64,000 nt of DNA from Microbacterium protaetiae (lineage in GTDB: Bacteria; Actinomycetota; Actinomycetes; Actinomycetales; Microbacteriaceae), in the NCBI RefSeq assembly GCF_004135285.1, contig NZ_CP035494.1, positions 1,364,001-1,428,000 on the forward strand. The letters are read 5' to 3'. The first letter of the stretch is position 1; each line of letters opens with the position of its first letter. The notes under the pieces were generated by a model, which searched no databases, had not been told where the DNA came from, and worked only from the letters and a program-made list of their open reading frames with translations. Made by a program: the position numbers and the translations under genes. Positions 45,569 through 55,293 of the stretch are shown here, one piece after another.

Positions 45569-45629
45569 GGATTCCAGCCTAACCGGCCCGCCATCCGCCT
45601 CGTGCCGCCCACCCGCGCCCCCGCCCCGG

Positions 45630-45713
45630 GGGAAATTCCATATCGAATTTCCCAGTCCACATGAAACCGCCGGCAGATTGATGTGGTTTGGGAAATTCCA
45701 TATGGAATTTCCC
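45630..45713. repeat. 84-bp double-palindrome element, copy 2
   Basis: Same architecture as 21228-21311: a 24-bp palindrome (45630-45653, one centre mismatch), a 36-bp spacer with CCACAT...ATGTGG, and a perfect palindrome (45690-45713), exactly 60 bp apart. Here the imperfect palindrome is on the left. It lies 62 bp before the cca start, between two minus-strand genes. Confidence 0.9.
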
Positions 45714-45772
45714 TGCCCCCGCGCGCCCCCGCACAGCCGCGCCCCCGCACAGCCGCGCCCCTGCGCAGCGCG

Positions 45773-47302
45773 TCACGCGAACGCGAGAAAGCCGGTGAAC
45801 ACCAGCTCACGCACGCGCGGCAGCAGCTCGGCGCGCAGCGCGGCCGGGTCGACCTCGAGCAGCTGCGCAATCGCCGCTATCAGCGGCCCCACCGCCAGAT
45901 CGCCGTCGCACGCACCGACCAGCGCCGCCAGGGCGGGATCCACATCGATCACCCGACCGAATCCACCGCCCTGGCGCAACTCGATCACGCTGGGCTCCGG
46001 CGCCCCGGGCAGATGATGTCGTGCCTCGGTCACGTCGCCGGCCGTCAGAAGAGTGGATGCCGCCAGCCCCGCGTCATCCAGCCCCATCAGCCGATCGTGC
46101 GCGACGAGCGACCGCGCCAGATGCGCGCCCAGCCCGTGCTCGGCGACAGGCTGCGGCATCCTCTCGTAGCGCGCGAGTGTTGGCGCACCCGATGCGGGCC
46201 GCCGCAGCAGGATGTACCCGAACCCGACCTCGCTCACCCCGCGCGCCGCGAAATCGTCCAGCCACGCACCGAGCAGCTCGTCGAACGCCGCCGTGCCCGG
46301 CAGGGTGCCGGCATCCCGAATCCACAGTTCGGCATACGCGACCGGATCGAGCAGCTCGCGCTCGATCACCCAGGCATCCAGCCCCGAGGCGACGACCCAC
46401 TCGCGCACGCGATCCAACCCCGACACGCCGTCGCGGGTCTCCCAATTGGCCAGCAGCTGCGCAGTTCCGCCCGGCGTCAAGTGCGCGCCCACCCCCGCGA
46501 CGAACTCGGCAACCAGACCGTCGCCGACCCGCCCACCATCGCGGTACTCGTACGCGGGCACGCCGTCGACGCGCGGCGTGATGACGAACGGAGGGTTCGA
46601 CACGATCCGGTCGAACCGCTCCCCGCGCACCGGCGCGAACATGTCGCCGGCGCGCGTGCGGATCTCATCGACCCCGTTCAGCAGGGCATTCAGTCGCGTG
46701 AACCGCAGCGCACGCTCCGACACATCGGTGGCGACAACGGATGCCGCGACCCGCCGCGCACACAGCGACTGGATGCCGCATCCGCACCCGAGATCGAGAG
46801 CACGCGCCACCGGGGTGGTCAGTTGCAGTCCGGCGAGAGTGAGGGATGCCCCACCCACGCCGAGCACGTGGTCTTCGGGTAGCGGTCCGCCCAGCGCCGC
46901 CTCGTCGAGATCGCTCGCGACCCACCACTCGCCGACCGCGTCTTCGTCGATGAAGGCCTGAGGTCGCACGAGGGCGAGCGGGCGCAGCATCCCTCCGTCG
47001 CGAAGGGCGAGCCCGAGAGCTTCGAGTCCGCTGACACCCAGCGACGCGAAGGCGACGGATGCCTCAACGACAGGCACCGCATCACCGATGCCGAACAGCC
47101 GCGCGATCACGGCGAGCGGCCGATCATCGTCCTTCAGCCGGCGACGGATCGGCAGAGCGTGCCCGCGACCGAGCGCCCCGTCGGCGTCGGCGCCCCAGGC
47201 CTCGCGCAGCGCGTCGGTGCGGAAGCCCGCCGCATTCAGGTCGGCGGCCAGCGCCCGGCACAGCGCGGGATCGGGCTCGGGAAGGGGCTCGGGATGCGGC
47301 AT
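45773..47302 (-). CDS. Class I SAM-dependent methyltransferase (HemK/RsmC-like)
   Basis: A 509-residue protein. Residues 1-140 are a separate N-terminal domain, followed by a Rossmann methyltransferase with LDLGCGCGIQSLCA (about 165-178) for SAM binding, VATDVSERALRFTRLNA (motif II) and RIVSNPPFV (about 232-240), the NPPF motif for N-methylation of an amide or amino group. A C-terminal domain of about 170 residues is also present. Methylation of rRNA or a protein Gln/nucleobase is likely. The ATG at 47302 directly abuts AGGAGG, so the true start may be the TTG at 47314 or further in. Confidence 0.75.
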   Translation of the reverse strand: MPHPEPLPEPDPALCRALAADLNAAGFRTDALREAWGADADGALGRGHALPIRRRLKDDDRPLAVIARLFGIGDAVPVVEASVAFASLGVSGLEALGLALRDGGMLRPLALVRPQAFIDEDAVGEWWVASDLDEAALGGPLPEDHVLGVGGASLTLAGLQLTTPVARALDLGCGCGIQSLCARRVAASVVATDVSERALRFTRLNALLNGVDEIRTRAGDMFAPVRGERFDRIVSNPPFVITPRVDGVPAYEYRDGGRVGDGLVAEFVAGVGAHLTPGGTAQLLANWETRDGVSGLDRVREWVVASGLDAWVIERELLDPVAYAELWIRDAGTLPGTAAFDELLGAWLDDFAARGVSEVGFGYILLRRPASGAPTLARYERMPQPVAEHGLGAHLARSLVAHDRLMGLDDAGLAASTLLTAGDVTEARHHLPGAPEPSVIELRQGGGFGRVIDVDPALAALVGACDGDLAVGPLIAAIAQLLEVDPAALRAELLPRVRELVFTGFLAFA

Positions 47303-47327
47303 CCTCCTATTCAACCGCCCGCCACCC

Positions 47328-47413
47328 GTTCAAAACTCATCTCCTTCGCGAACTCAAGGCGCCGGTAGCACCCATTTGGGCCCGCAACTGCACGGATCAG
47401 TTGCGTTTTGAAC
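47328..47413. repeat. Nested inverted repeats upstream of the DUF6049 gene
   Basis: Outer arms GTTCAAAAC (47328-47336) and GTTTTGAAC (47405-47413) enclose an inner hairpin CGCAACTG-CACGGAT-CAGTTGCG. It lies between divergent genes and could be regulatory or a small mobile-repeat remnant. Confidence 0.4.
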
Positions 47414-47536
47414 GCCGCCGGGGGCCGCACGACGCCGCCGGTCCGGGCACGTCCCGGCGCGCATGGGGCGCACGCAAGGGAGCCCCCCGTAGAATCGCAC
47501 CTGATCGTGCGGCATCCCCCCACGAACACCGCCAGC

Positions 47537-50296
47537 ATGTCCGTGAGTCCTGAAGATCCCGTCGTGCGCGCGTCGCAGGCCGCCTCCTCCCCGCGGTCCA
47601 CCGCCGACCCGCGCACCTGCGGCGACCCGCAATCCCCTCGTGTGAGCCGCCCCCACCACACGGACCCGCCACGCGACCAGGCCCCGCCCCCTGAGACCCA
47701 GACCCGCCCCCACCATGCGGACCCGCCACGCGACCAGGCCCCGCCCTCCGCGACCCAGAGCCGTCCTCGCCGCACGGCCGACCCCCACCGCACGACCGAC
47801 CCGCGCCCCCGCGCCACAACCCAGAGCCGCCCTCACCACGCGGACCGCACCCACCGCGCGGCCCGCCCCCGCCGCACGGTCTGGCCGCGTCGCCTGGCCA
47901 CGCTGCTCACCGGCGCCGCCCTGGCGCTGGTCCCCCTGCTGGCGGCGCCGGCGGCACAAGCGGCACCCGCGACACAGTCGGCACAAGCAGCACAAGCCGC
48001 ACAGTCGGCACAGGCAGCACAAGCCGCACAAGCCGCACAAGCCGCACAAGCGGCACCGTCCGCACCCGCAGCACAAGCAGCGCCCGCGGCACGCGCAGCG
48101 CAGGCAGCAACGCAGGCAGCGCAGGCAGCACCGGCGGCCGATCCAAGCCCGACCCCCACCCCCACCCCGCTGACCGGGCGGGTCGACACCTACCTGTCGA
48201 CCACGGCCAACGGCGTGCTGGCCGCCGACCACGACCTGTCCGTCTGGGTGTCACTGCGCAACGGCACCGGCCTCACCGTCGCCGAATCCACTGTCGCGCT
48301 CAGCCTGGGCACCACGGCTCTGACCTCTCGCAGCGCTCTCGATGACTGGCTCGCCTCGGGAACGAACGCGACGGCCAGCCCCGCTCCCGACCCGAAGGCG
48401 ACTCCGGCGGCCACCGAGATGGCAACCCTGGGAACGACCGAGCTCGCCGACGTCGCACCGGGCGAGTCGGGATCGGCCAACATCACCGTCGACGCTGACG
48501 ACAAGGCGCTCGAGAAGCTCAAGCCCGGCGTGTACCCGATGCTGGCCACGATCGTCGGGCCTTCGCAGACGCGCCTGGCCACCAGCGTCATCACCGTGCC
48601 CGAGACCGGCCACGTCACGCGCACCCCGGTCGCGATCGTCGTTCCGATCACGGCCGGGCCTCTGGCATCCGGGCTGCTCACCCTCGACCAGCTCAGCGAA
48701 CTGACCGCACCCGACGGAGCGCTCACCGCCGAACTGAACGCGGTGGCCGGCACCTCTGCGATCCTGGCGATCGATCCGGCCATTCCCGCCTCGATCCGGG
48801 TGCTGGGCACGTCGGCGCCCGATACCGCCCTCGACTGGCTCGATCGGCTCGACATGCTCTCGAATGAGCGCTTCGCCCTGCAGTTCGGCGACGCCGACGT
48901 CGCTACGCAGCTGCACACCGGCCGCTCGACTCTGCTGCGCCCGACGACGCTGCAGTCCTACATGGATGCCGCCGACTTCGCGGACACCGACCAAGACACC
49001 GACACTGACCAAGACACCGATACCGACCAAGACGCCACACCGAGCCCTACTCCGACCACGCAGCCGACGCCGGGCGCACCCGTGTTCCCGAGTATCGAAG
49101 AGCTGGAGTATCTGGGCGAGAACACCCGCGACGCGGTGTTCTGGCCCTTCTCGGCGACCGCGGGTGCCGACGACGTCGCGACGCTGGGCAAGATGTCCTC
49201 CGACGACACCTCGGCGGTCACCCTCGTGCCCTCCGACACCACCTCGACGGGGGGTGCCCGCGCGCGCTCCGGTGACAGCAACGTGCTCGTCTACGATTCC
49301 GCTGTCTCCGACGCATTGCGCACGGCATCGATCGAGGACGACCCCGACATTCGCGGAAGCTCGCTGGCCGACGTCACCGCGCAGCTGAACCTCGCGGCCC
49401 GTTCCGGCGACGGATCGCCCTTGTTGGTCGTGGCCGACCGCGCCTCGGCGCGATCCGTGCTCGGGCTGTCGGCGGCCGTCGAGGCGGTCACCCGCACGCC
49501 GGACACGACCTCGGCCACCCTCGCCCAGCTGATGGATGCCCCTCCGCGCGACGTGACGGTGAAGGATGCCGCGGCCGACACAGCGCGGCAGAACACACTG
49601 ACCGCCCTGCTCGATGGTGAGCACAGCATCAGTGCCTTCGCGACGGTCCTGAACGACCCGACGCTTCTGACCGCACCCGAACGCGCCACGATCCTGCAAC
49701 TGCTCGGCGGCGGCTGGCTAGACGAGCCCGACGCGTGGACCGACGCCATCGCAGACCACAAGGACGCCACCGCGAAAACCCTCGCGTCGGTGTCGATAGC
49801 CCCCAGCAGCGACTTCAATCTCGCCGGGCGCGCCGCCACGCGCAGCTTCGGCATCCGCAACGACCTTCCCTGGCCGGTCAACGTCACCCTGCTCACGCAC
49901 CCCGACAATCTGCGCCTCGAGGTGCAGGAGTCCACCGAGGTGGTCGCGCACGCCGCGAGCACGACACCGGCCGCAGTCCCGATCCGCGCCCGGATCGGCA
50001 ACGGCGACGTGACCCTGAACCTGCGCCTGGTCAGCCCCACGGGGGTGCCGATCGGCCATCCTCGCGCGGTGCAGGTCACCGTGCACGCCGATTGGGAGGT
50101 CATCGGTCTCGTCATCCTCGGCGTCGGCATCGGCGCATTCCTGGTGTTCGGCCTGATTCGCACGGTGTTCTCGCGTCGACGGCGGGCGCGGGATGCCGCC
50201 GCCCCCGCGGAATCCACGTCTGAGGCATCCACCCCCGCAGAATCCACAGCCGAGGCATCCACCCCCGCAGACGGTGACGACGGAGGCACCTCGTGA
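47537..50296 (+). CDS. DUF6049 family exported membrane protein, MurJ partner gene
   Basis: A large protein, 919 residues from the ATG at 47537. A signal sequence (RRLATLLTGAALALVPLLAAPAAQA) occurs only at about residue 118, after an Arg/Pro/His-rich stretch with an internal duplication, so the true start may be a later codon such as the GTG near 47642. Then come a Gln/Ala repeat (AQAAQAAQ), a large extracytoplasmic region and a C-terminal helix (VIGLVILGVGIGAFLVFGLI, about 855-875) with an acidic Glu/Ser/Thr tail. Similar genes sit directly before murJ in actinobacteria. Its stop overlaps the murJ GTG. Confidence 0.8.
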   Translation: MSVSPEDPVVRASQAASSPRSTADPRTCGDPQSPRVSRPHHTDPPRDQAPPPETQTRPHHADPPRDQAPPSATQSRPRRTADPHRTTDPRPRATTQSRPHHADRTHRAARPRRTVWPRRLATLLTGAALALVPLLAAPAAQAAPATQSAQAAQAAQSAQAAQAAQAAQAAQAAPSAPAAQAAPAARAAQAATQAAQAAPAADPSPTPTPTPLTGRVDTYLSTTANGVLAADHDLSVWVSLRNGTGLTVAESTVALSLGTTALTSRSALDDWLASGTNATASPAPDPKATPAATEMATLGTTELADVAPGESGSANITVDADDKALEKLKPGVYPMLATIVGPSQTRLATSVITVPETGHVTRTPVAIVVPITAGPLASGLLTLDQLSELTAPDGALTAELNAVAGTSAILAIDPAIPASIRVLGTSAPDTALDWLDRLDMLSNERFALQFGDADVATQLHTGRSTLLRPTTLQSYMDAADFADTDQDTDTDQDTDTDQDATPSPTPTTQPTPGAPVFPSIEELEYLGENTRDAVFWPFSATAGADDVATLGKMSSDDTSAVTLVPSDTTSTGGARARSGDSNVLVYDSAVSDALRTASIEDDPDIRGSSLADVTAQLNLAARSGDGSPLLVVADRASARSVLGLSAAVEAVTRTPDTTSATLAQLMDAPPRDVTVKDAAADTARQNTLTALLDGEHSISAFATVLNDPTLLTAPERATILQLLGGGWLDEPDAWTDAIADHKDATAKTLASVSIAPSSDFNLAGRAATRSFGIRNDLPWPVNVTLLTHPDNLRLEVQESTEVVAHAASTTPAAVPIRARIGNGDVTLNLRLVSPTGVPIGHPRAVQVTVHADWEVIGLVILGVGIGAFLVFGLIRTVFSRRRRARDAAAPAESTSEASTPAESTAEASTPADGDDGGTS

Positions 50297-51888
50297 CAAG
50301 CATCGGCCGCGCGAGCGTGCTGATCGGGGCCGGAACGGTCGCGTCGCGTCTGACCGGCTTCGTGCGCACCATTGTGCTCGTGGCCGCCCTGGGCGGTTCG
50401 GCCACAGCCGCCGGCAATGCGTTCGCCGTCGCCAACGGGCTGCCCAACGCCATCTACGCGATCATCTCGACCGGACTTCTCGCCGCCGTGGTCGTGCCGC
50501 AGATCGTACAGGCGGCGTCGCACACCGACGGTGGCACCGCGTTCATCTCGAAGCTCTTCACCCTCGGAACGGTGGCGCTGCTAGCCGTCACCGCGATCGC
50601 CATGCTGTGTGCACCACTGCTCGTGCAGCTGTACGCGACGAACTTCACGCCTGACCAGCAGGCCCTGGCCACGGCTTTCGCTTATTGGTGCCTGCCGCAG
50701 ATCCTGTTCTACGGCCTGTACGCCCTGGTCGGCGAGTCGCTGAACGCACGCAACATCTACGGCCCGTTCACGTGGGCGCCCATCGTGAACAACATCGTCT
50801 CGATCGCCGGCTTCGCCCTGTTCCTCGTGTTGTTCGGCCCGATGGGCGAGCTCATCGCGTGGACGCCGGGGCGCATTGCCCTGATGGCCGGCACCGCGAC
50901 GGCGGGCATCGTCATTCAGGCGCTCGTGCTGTTCCTCTTCTGGCCGCGCACTCGACTGCGCATCCGTCCCGACTTCCGCTGGCGCGGCGTGGGACTGAAC
51001 CGCATCGGCCGCCTTGCAGGCTGGACCTTTTTGATGGTTCTGCTCGCACAGATCGCCGGAGTCGTGCAGTCTCAGGTGCTCTCCGAAGCGGCAAAGGACC
51101 ACCCGGGCGTGTTCGTCGCCCAGAACGCCTGGCTGTTGTACATGATCCCGTACTCGCTCATAGTGCTCTCCATCGGCACTCCCTACTTCACGCGGCTCAG
51201 CGAGCACGCCGCCGCCGGGCGGCATGAAGACGTGCGCGCCGACATCGGGCGCAGCATCCGCACCGTCGGAGTGTTCATCGTCGTCGCCACCGCCGCCCTG
51301 GCCGTCGCGTCGGTGCCCGCCGCGCGCATGTTCACGACGTCGCCGGCCACCGCAGCGGCGTTCGCGATAGTGCTGGTCTGCTATTTGGTCGGTCTGATCC
51401 CGAACGCGATTCAGTTCACGATCCAGCGCACTTTCTACATGTACAACGACACGCGCACGCCGTTCCTGTTCACGATCCCGCAGGCGGCCGTGGTCGTGGC
51501 CACGGCACTTGTCTCGGGAGCCGTCCTTCCCATCGAGTTCCTCGCCTCTGGTCTCGCCCTCGGCCAGTCGCTGGCCGCCATCGTGCAACTGGTTCTGGCG
51601 ACGTGGCTGTTGCGACGCAAGATCGGCCCCCTGGGCACACGCTCATGGATGCGCGGGCTTGCGCGGTTCATCGTCGCGGCGATCCCCGCCGCCGGCGCCG
51701 GGTGGGGCGTCTTCCTGCTGACCGGCGGCGTCCACGGCTGGACCACGACCGGCATCATCCTGGGCGCGGTGGGAAGCGTGCTCATCGGGTCGGTCACCCT
51801 GATCGTCTACGTCGCATTCCTCGCCCTGCTGCGCGCGCCCGAGCTCGGCCCGGCCCTGCAGACGCTCCGCCGTTTCATCGGCCGCTGA
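50293..51888 (+). CDS. murJ: Lipid II flippase MurJ
   Basis: A 531-residue polytopic membrane protein of the MOP superfamily that moves lipid II across the membrane for peptidoglycan synthesis. Signatures are ASRLTGFVRTIVLVAALGGS (about 17-36, with the conserved Arg), NAFAVANGLPNAIYAIISTGLLAAVVVP and FYGLYALVGESLNARNIYGPFTWAPIVNNI. The Mycobacterium homologue has an extra kinase-like domain; this one does not. GTG start at 50293 overlaps the DUF6049 stop. Confidence 0.93.
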   Translation: MTSIGRASVLIGAGTVASRLTGFVRTIVLVAALGGSATAAGNAFAVANGLPNAIYAIISTGLLAAVVVPQIVQAASHTDGGTAFISKLFTLGTVALLAVTAIAMLCAPLLVQLYATNFTPDQQALATAFAYWCLPQILFYGLYALVGESLNARNIYGPFTWAPIVNNIVSIAGFALFLVLFGPMGELIAWTPGRIALMAGTATAGIVIQALVLFLFWPRTRLRIRPDFRWRGVGLNRIGRLAGWTFLMVLLAQIAGVVQSQVLSEAAKDHPGVFVAQNAWLLYMIPYSLIVLSIGTPYFTRLSEHAAAGRHEDVRADIGRSIRTVGVFIVVATAALAVASVPAARMFTTSPATAAAFAIVLVCYLVGLIPNAIQFTIQRTFYMYNDTRTPFLFTIPQAAVVVATALVSGAVLPIEFLASGLALGQSLAAIVQLVLATWLLRRKIGPLGTRSWMRGLARFIVAAIPAAGAGWGVFLLTGGVHGWTTTGIILGAVGSVLIGSVTLIVYVAFLALLRAPELGPALQTLRRFIGR

Positions 51889-51895
51889 GCCGGCG

Positions 51896-51923
51896 GGGAA
51901 TGCCACCCGGTTACGATGTGTTG
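51896..51923 (+). promoter_or_regulatory. Sigma-R-type (thiol stress) promoter before trxB
   Basis: GGGAAT (51896-51901), exactly 18 nt, then GTTG (51920-51923). This matches the actinobacterial sigma-R/sigma-H consensus GGGAAT-N18-GTT, which drives thioredoxin genes under disulfide stress. It lies 43 bp before the trxB GTG and overlaps a possible sigma-A -10 TACGAT (51913-51918). Confidence 0.65.
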
Positions 51924-51966
51924 AGGCATCCGGACGGTTCGATACGTCCGCCAACAAGGAGAAACC

Positions 51967-52962
51967 GTGCGTCAGCTCATCATCATCGGATCGGGTCCTG
52001 CGGGACTGACCGCCGCGATCTACGCGGCGCGTGCAAACCTCAGCCCGTTGGTCGTCGCCAGCAGCGTCGATGTGGGCGGCGAGCTGATGAACACCACCGA
52101 GGTCGAGAACTTCCCCGGGTTCCCCGAGGGGATCCAGGGCCCTGATCTGATGGCCAAATTGCAGGCGCAGGCCGAGAAGTTCGGTGCCGAGATCGCCTAC
52201 GACGATGCCGTCGAGCTTGAGCTCGACGGCCCGGTCAAGCGCGTCATCCTCGGCTCCGGCAAGGTCGAAGAGGCCGAGACCGTCATCTTCGCCACGGGTT
52301 CGGCGTATCGCAAGATCGGCATCGAGGGCGAGCAGCGCCTCTCGGGCCACGGCGTCTCATGGTGTGCGACGTGCGACGGCTTCTTCTTCCGCGAGCAGGA
52401 GATCGCCGTGGTCGGCGGCGGCGACTCGGCGATGGAAGAAGCCACGTTCTTGACCCGTTTCGCTTCGAAGGTTTATGTCATCCACCGTCGCGACTCGCTG
52501 CGTGCGTCGAAGATCATGCAGGAACGCGCCTTCAACGACCCGAAGATCGAGTTCGTATGGAACAGCGAAGTGGTCGACATCCTCGGTGAAGATGCCGTCA
52601 CCGGCGTGAAGCTGCGCTCCACGGTCGATGGTACCGAGAGCGAACTGGCCCTCCAGGGCGTGTTCGTCGCGATCGGCAACGACCCGCGCACGCACCTGGT
52701 GCACGGCAAGCTCGATTTCACGCCCGAGGGCACCGTGTGGGTCGATGGCCGGTCGTCGCGCACCTCGGCTCCGGGCGTGTTCGCCGCCGGCGACGTGACC
52801 GACCCCACCTATCGGCAGGCGGTGACCGCGGCCGGATCGGGCACCGTCGCAGCCCTCGACGCCGAGCACTACCTCGCCGCCCTCGGTGAGGCGGGTGCCC
52901 CCGAAGCCGATGCTGACGAGATCTCGGGGCGTCCCGAGGCTGCCGCGACACCCGCCGCCTAG
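51967..52962 (+). CDS. trxB: Thioredoxin-disulfide reductase
   Basis: A 331-residue flavoprotein that reduces thioredoxin with NADPH. The FAD motif is IIIGSGPAGLTAAIYAARA (5-23), the redox-active CATC is at residues 133-136, the NADPH motif VVGGGDSAMEEA follows near 149, and GVFAAGDVTDPTYRQAVTAAGSG is the C-terminal FAD motif. An Ala/Glu/Asp tail of about 20 residues extends the C-terminus. GTG start with AAGGAG upstream. Forms an operon with trxA. Confidence 0.96.
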   Translation: MRQLIIIGSGPAGLTAAIYAARANLSPLVVASSVDVGGELMNTTEVENFPGFPEGIQGPDLMAKLQAQAEKFGAEIAYDDAVELELDGPVKRVILGSGKVEEAETVIFATGSAYRKIGIEGEQRLSGHGVSWCATCDGFFFREQEIAVVGGGDSAMEEATFLTRFASKVYVIHRRDSLRASKIMQERAFNDPKIEFVWNSEVVDILGEDAVTGVKLRSTVDGTESELALQGVFVAIGNDPRTHLVHGKLDFTPEGTVWVDGRSSRTSAPGVFAAGDVTDPTYRQAVTAAGSGTVAALDAEHYLAALGEAGAPEADADEISGRPEAAATPAA

Positions 52963-53023
52963 GAACAAACCCGCTCCGCGCGGCGTTCGTTCCAGTGACA
53001 GGCTTTCCCACAGAAGGAGAAAC

Positions 53024-53347
53024 ATGACTGCGAAGGCGACCACATCCGCGACGTTCGAGCAGGACGTGCTGCAGGCCGACGGCCCCGTGCTCGTTGATTT
53101 CTGGGCCGAGTGGTGCGGCCCGTGCCGCATGGTCTCGCCAGTTCTCGATGAGATCGCGGCCGAGAACCCTGACAAGATCACGGTGCTCAAGCTCAACGTC
53201 GACGAGAACCCCGACCTGGCCATGAAGTACCAGATCACCTCGATCCCGGCGATGAAGGTGTTCGACAAGGGTGAGGTCAAGACCTCGATCATCGGCGCGA
53301 AGCCGAAGTTCGCCCTCGAGCAGGACCTCGCCGACTACCTGAAGTAG
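53024..53347 (+). CDS. trxA: Thioredoxin
   Basis: A 107-residue thioredoxin with active site WCGPC (Cys 31 and 34), FWAEWCGPCRMVSPVL, the cis-Pro loop ITSIPAMKVF and normal length. It starts 61 bp after trxB behind GAAGGAG. Reduced by the trxB product. Confidence 0.97.
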   Translation: MTAKATTSATFEQDVLQADGPVLVDFWAEWCGPCRMVSPVLDEIAAENPDKITVLKLNVDENPDLAMKYQITSIPAMKVFDKGEVKTSIIGAKPKFALEQDLADYLK

Positions 53348-53360
53348 CCGATCTCGCAAC

Positions 53361-53395
53361 GGCGCCCCCGCGGACCCTCGGGTCGCGGGGGCGCC
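53361..53395. terminator. Terminator after trxA
   Basis: A 12-bp perfect stem GGCGCCCCCGCG (53361-53372) with its complement at 53384-53395 and an 11-nt loop, followed by GTCGTTTGGG. It lies between the convergent trxA and permease genes. Confidence 0.8.
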
Positions 53396-53406
53396 GTCGT
53401 TTGGGT

Positions 53407-55293
53407 TCAGGATGCCGCAGCCCCGGCGGCCCGCGCCGTCTCCGCGTCGTCCGCCGCCACGATGTCGAGAATCTCCTCCGTGGCGAACCCGGTGCGAATC
53501 GCCCAGATGTACGCGACGATGCCGACCAGCACCTCGACTCCCATTCCCCACGGGAAGCCGAGCGCCGGCACGTCCATCGGCCCGTATTCGCCGAGATATC
53601 CGACCAGCAACGAGGCCAACAGCAACCAGATCAGCCACCAGTTCGCTTTCACATGTCGCTTGCCCTCGGGCCCGCACGTTGCCCACACGGCGACGCAGAA
53701 CCCCACCACCAGAACACAGAAGGCCGCGTAGTACACCGGGAACGACCAGCCCCCGGCGCGCTGCTCCCCGTTGGTGGTCAGCACCCATCCGCCGGCGGCT
53801 GCGACCCAGATCCAGGCGACGAAGAACACGAGGCTGATGGCGATGCTCGCGACGGCGTTCATCCACTTCATCTTCCACGCGTAGTAGGCGGTGAAGAACG
53901 GCAGCCCGATGAATGTCGCGGTGATGACGTTGGCCAGCGTCGAGAACCCGCTCCAGTACAGGATCAGGACGGCTGCCAGGAACGAGACCGGTGACCAGAA
54001 CTTGTACCCCTTCAGCAGGAACGGCCGCTTGAGGTGCGGCGCTGTGCGCCGCAGCACCGGCAGCCCGGCACCGCCCATGATGTAGGTGAGCACCGCGGCC
54101 GAGCTGATGAACCCCACCAGCTGGTACCAGCTGGGCGCCGGCACGAAGAACACGCAGCCGACGACGGCAGAGACGACCAGCGGCACCCAAGGTATGCCGA
54201 ACCTGTTGTTCCTGGTGAACACCTTCGGGATGTTGCGGTGCACGCCGAGCCCGTATCCGGTGCGCGCTCCGGTGCCGAGATAGACCCAACCGGTGGCCAG
54301 CGGTGACACCGCGGCGTCGATCAACAGGAACACGCCCAGAGCTGCCAGGGCCGCCATGTTCGCCGAGTCGAGGGCATGGAAGAGGGGGCCGTCGGCCCAT
54401 CCGCCGTTGACCAGCTTTTCCCACGAACCGGGGGCGAGCCCCATGTCCTTCCAGTTCAGCGCCCCGATGAAGGCCACCTGCAGCAGGGTGTAGATCACGG
54501 CGGGAATCGCAATCGACCCGATGGTGGCAAGTGGCACGTTGCGTTGCGGGTTGCGCGCCTCGCCACCGTAGTCGAGGGCCTGCCGAAACCCCAGCAGCGA
54601 GAAGATGATGCCGGTGGTGGCGATGGCGTGGAAGATCGGTGGCACCCCCAGGGGTGCGAACCCTCCATAGCTGGTGAAGTTGCTGCCCTTGAGAATGAAG
54701 AACAAGAAGATGAAGGTCAGGGTCGGAAGAGCTATCTTCCACAGCGTCACCCAACGATTCGACTCAGCCAGGAATCGCGCGCCGAAGAAGTTCAGTGCGA
54801 AGAACAGCAACATGAGCACGAAGCCGGCGAGAATCCCGACAGGCCAGCTCAGCACGTCGACGCCGTCGACCCGCGTCAGCAGATGCAGCTGCGGAAACCG
54901 CCCGCCCAGATAGGTGAGTGTCGCCTCGGCCTCGATCGGCGGAATCGATACCACCGACAGCCAGTACGCCCATCCGATGATCCAGCCCGACAGCGAGCCG
55001 TGGGTGAGGTAGGTGTACCGCACGATGGCTCCCGAGCGCGGCAACATGGCCCCGAGCTCGAGGTAGGTCAGTGCGATGAGAAAGACCAGCACTGAGGCGA
55101 TGATCCACGACAGAATCGCAGCCGGTCCGGCCACCCCCGCGGCCGCCAGCACGCCGAACAGCCATCCCGAGCCGATCTGGGCGCTGACACCGAGCAGCAG
55201 CAGTTGGGTGAGTGAGAGTCTGCGTTTCAGTCCGCTGTCGGCGGCTTCGAATGATCCTGTGATCGGTTCCGGTTCGGTCTGCGTCGTACTCAT
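53407..55293 (-). CDS. APC family amino acid permease
   Basis: A 628-residue transporter with about 12-14 helices. The first helix region LSLTQLLLLGVSAQIGSGWLFG (about 28-49) carries the APC superfamily Gly-rich unwound segment, and FSLLGFRQALDYGGEARNPQRNVPLA (about 230-255) is the helix 6/7 motif. The C-terminus has extra helices (WWLIWLLLASLLVGYLG). Substrate unknown; an amino acid or polyamine is likely. The ATG at 55293 is preferred to the 43-codon upstream extension, with GAGGGTG just before. Confidence 0.85.
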   Translation of the reverse strand: MSTTQTEPEPITGSFEAADSGLKRRLSLTQLLLLGVSAQIGSGWLFGVLAAAGVAGPAAILSWIIASVLVFLIALTYLELGAMLPRSGAIVRYTYLTHGSLSGWIIGWAYWLSVVSIPPIEAEATLTYLGGRFPQLHLLTRVDGVDVLSWPVGILAGFVLMLLFFALNFFGARFLAESNRWVTLWKIALPTLTFIFLFFILKGSNFTSYGGFAPLGVPPIFHAIATTGIIFSLLGFRQALDYGGEARNPQRNVPLATIGSIAIPAVIYTLLQVAFIGALNWKDMGLAPGSWEKLVNGGWADGPLFHALDSANMAALAALGVFLLIDAAVSPLATGWVYLGTGARTGYGLGVHRNIPKVFTRNNRFGIPWVPLVVSAVVGCVFFVPAPSWYQLVGFISSAAVLTYIMGGAGLPVLRRTAPHLKRPFLLKGYKFWSPVSFLAAVLILYWSGFSTLANVITATFIGLPFFTAYYAWKMKWMNAVASIAISLVFFVAWIWVAAAGGWVLTTNGEQRAGGWSFPVYYAAFCVLVVGFCVAVWATCGPEGKRHVKANWWLIWLLLASLLVGYLGEYGPMDVPALGFPWGMGVEVLVGIVAYIWAIRTGFATEEILDIVAADDAETARAAGAAAS

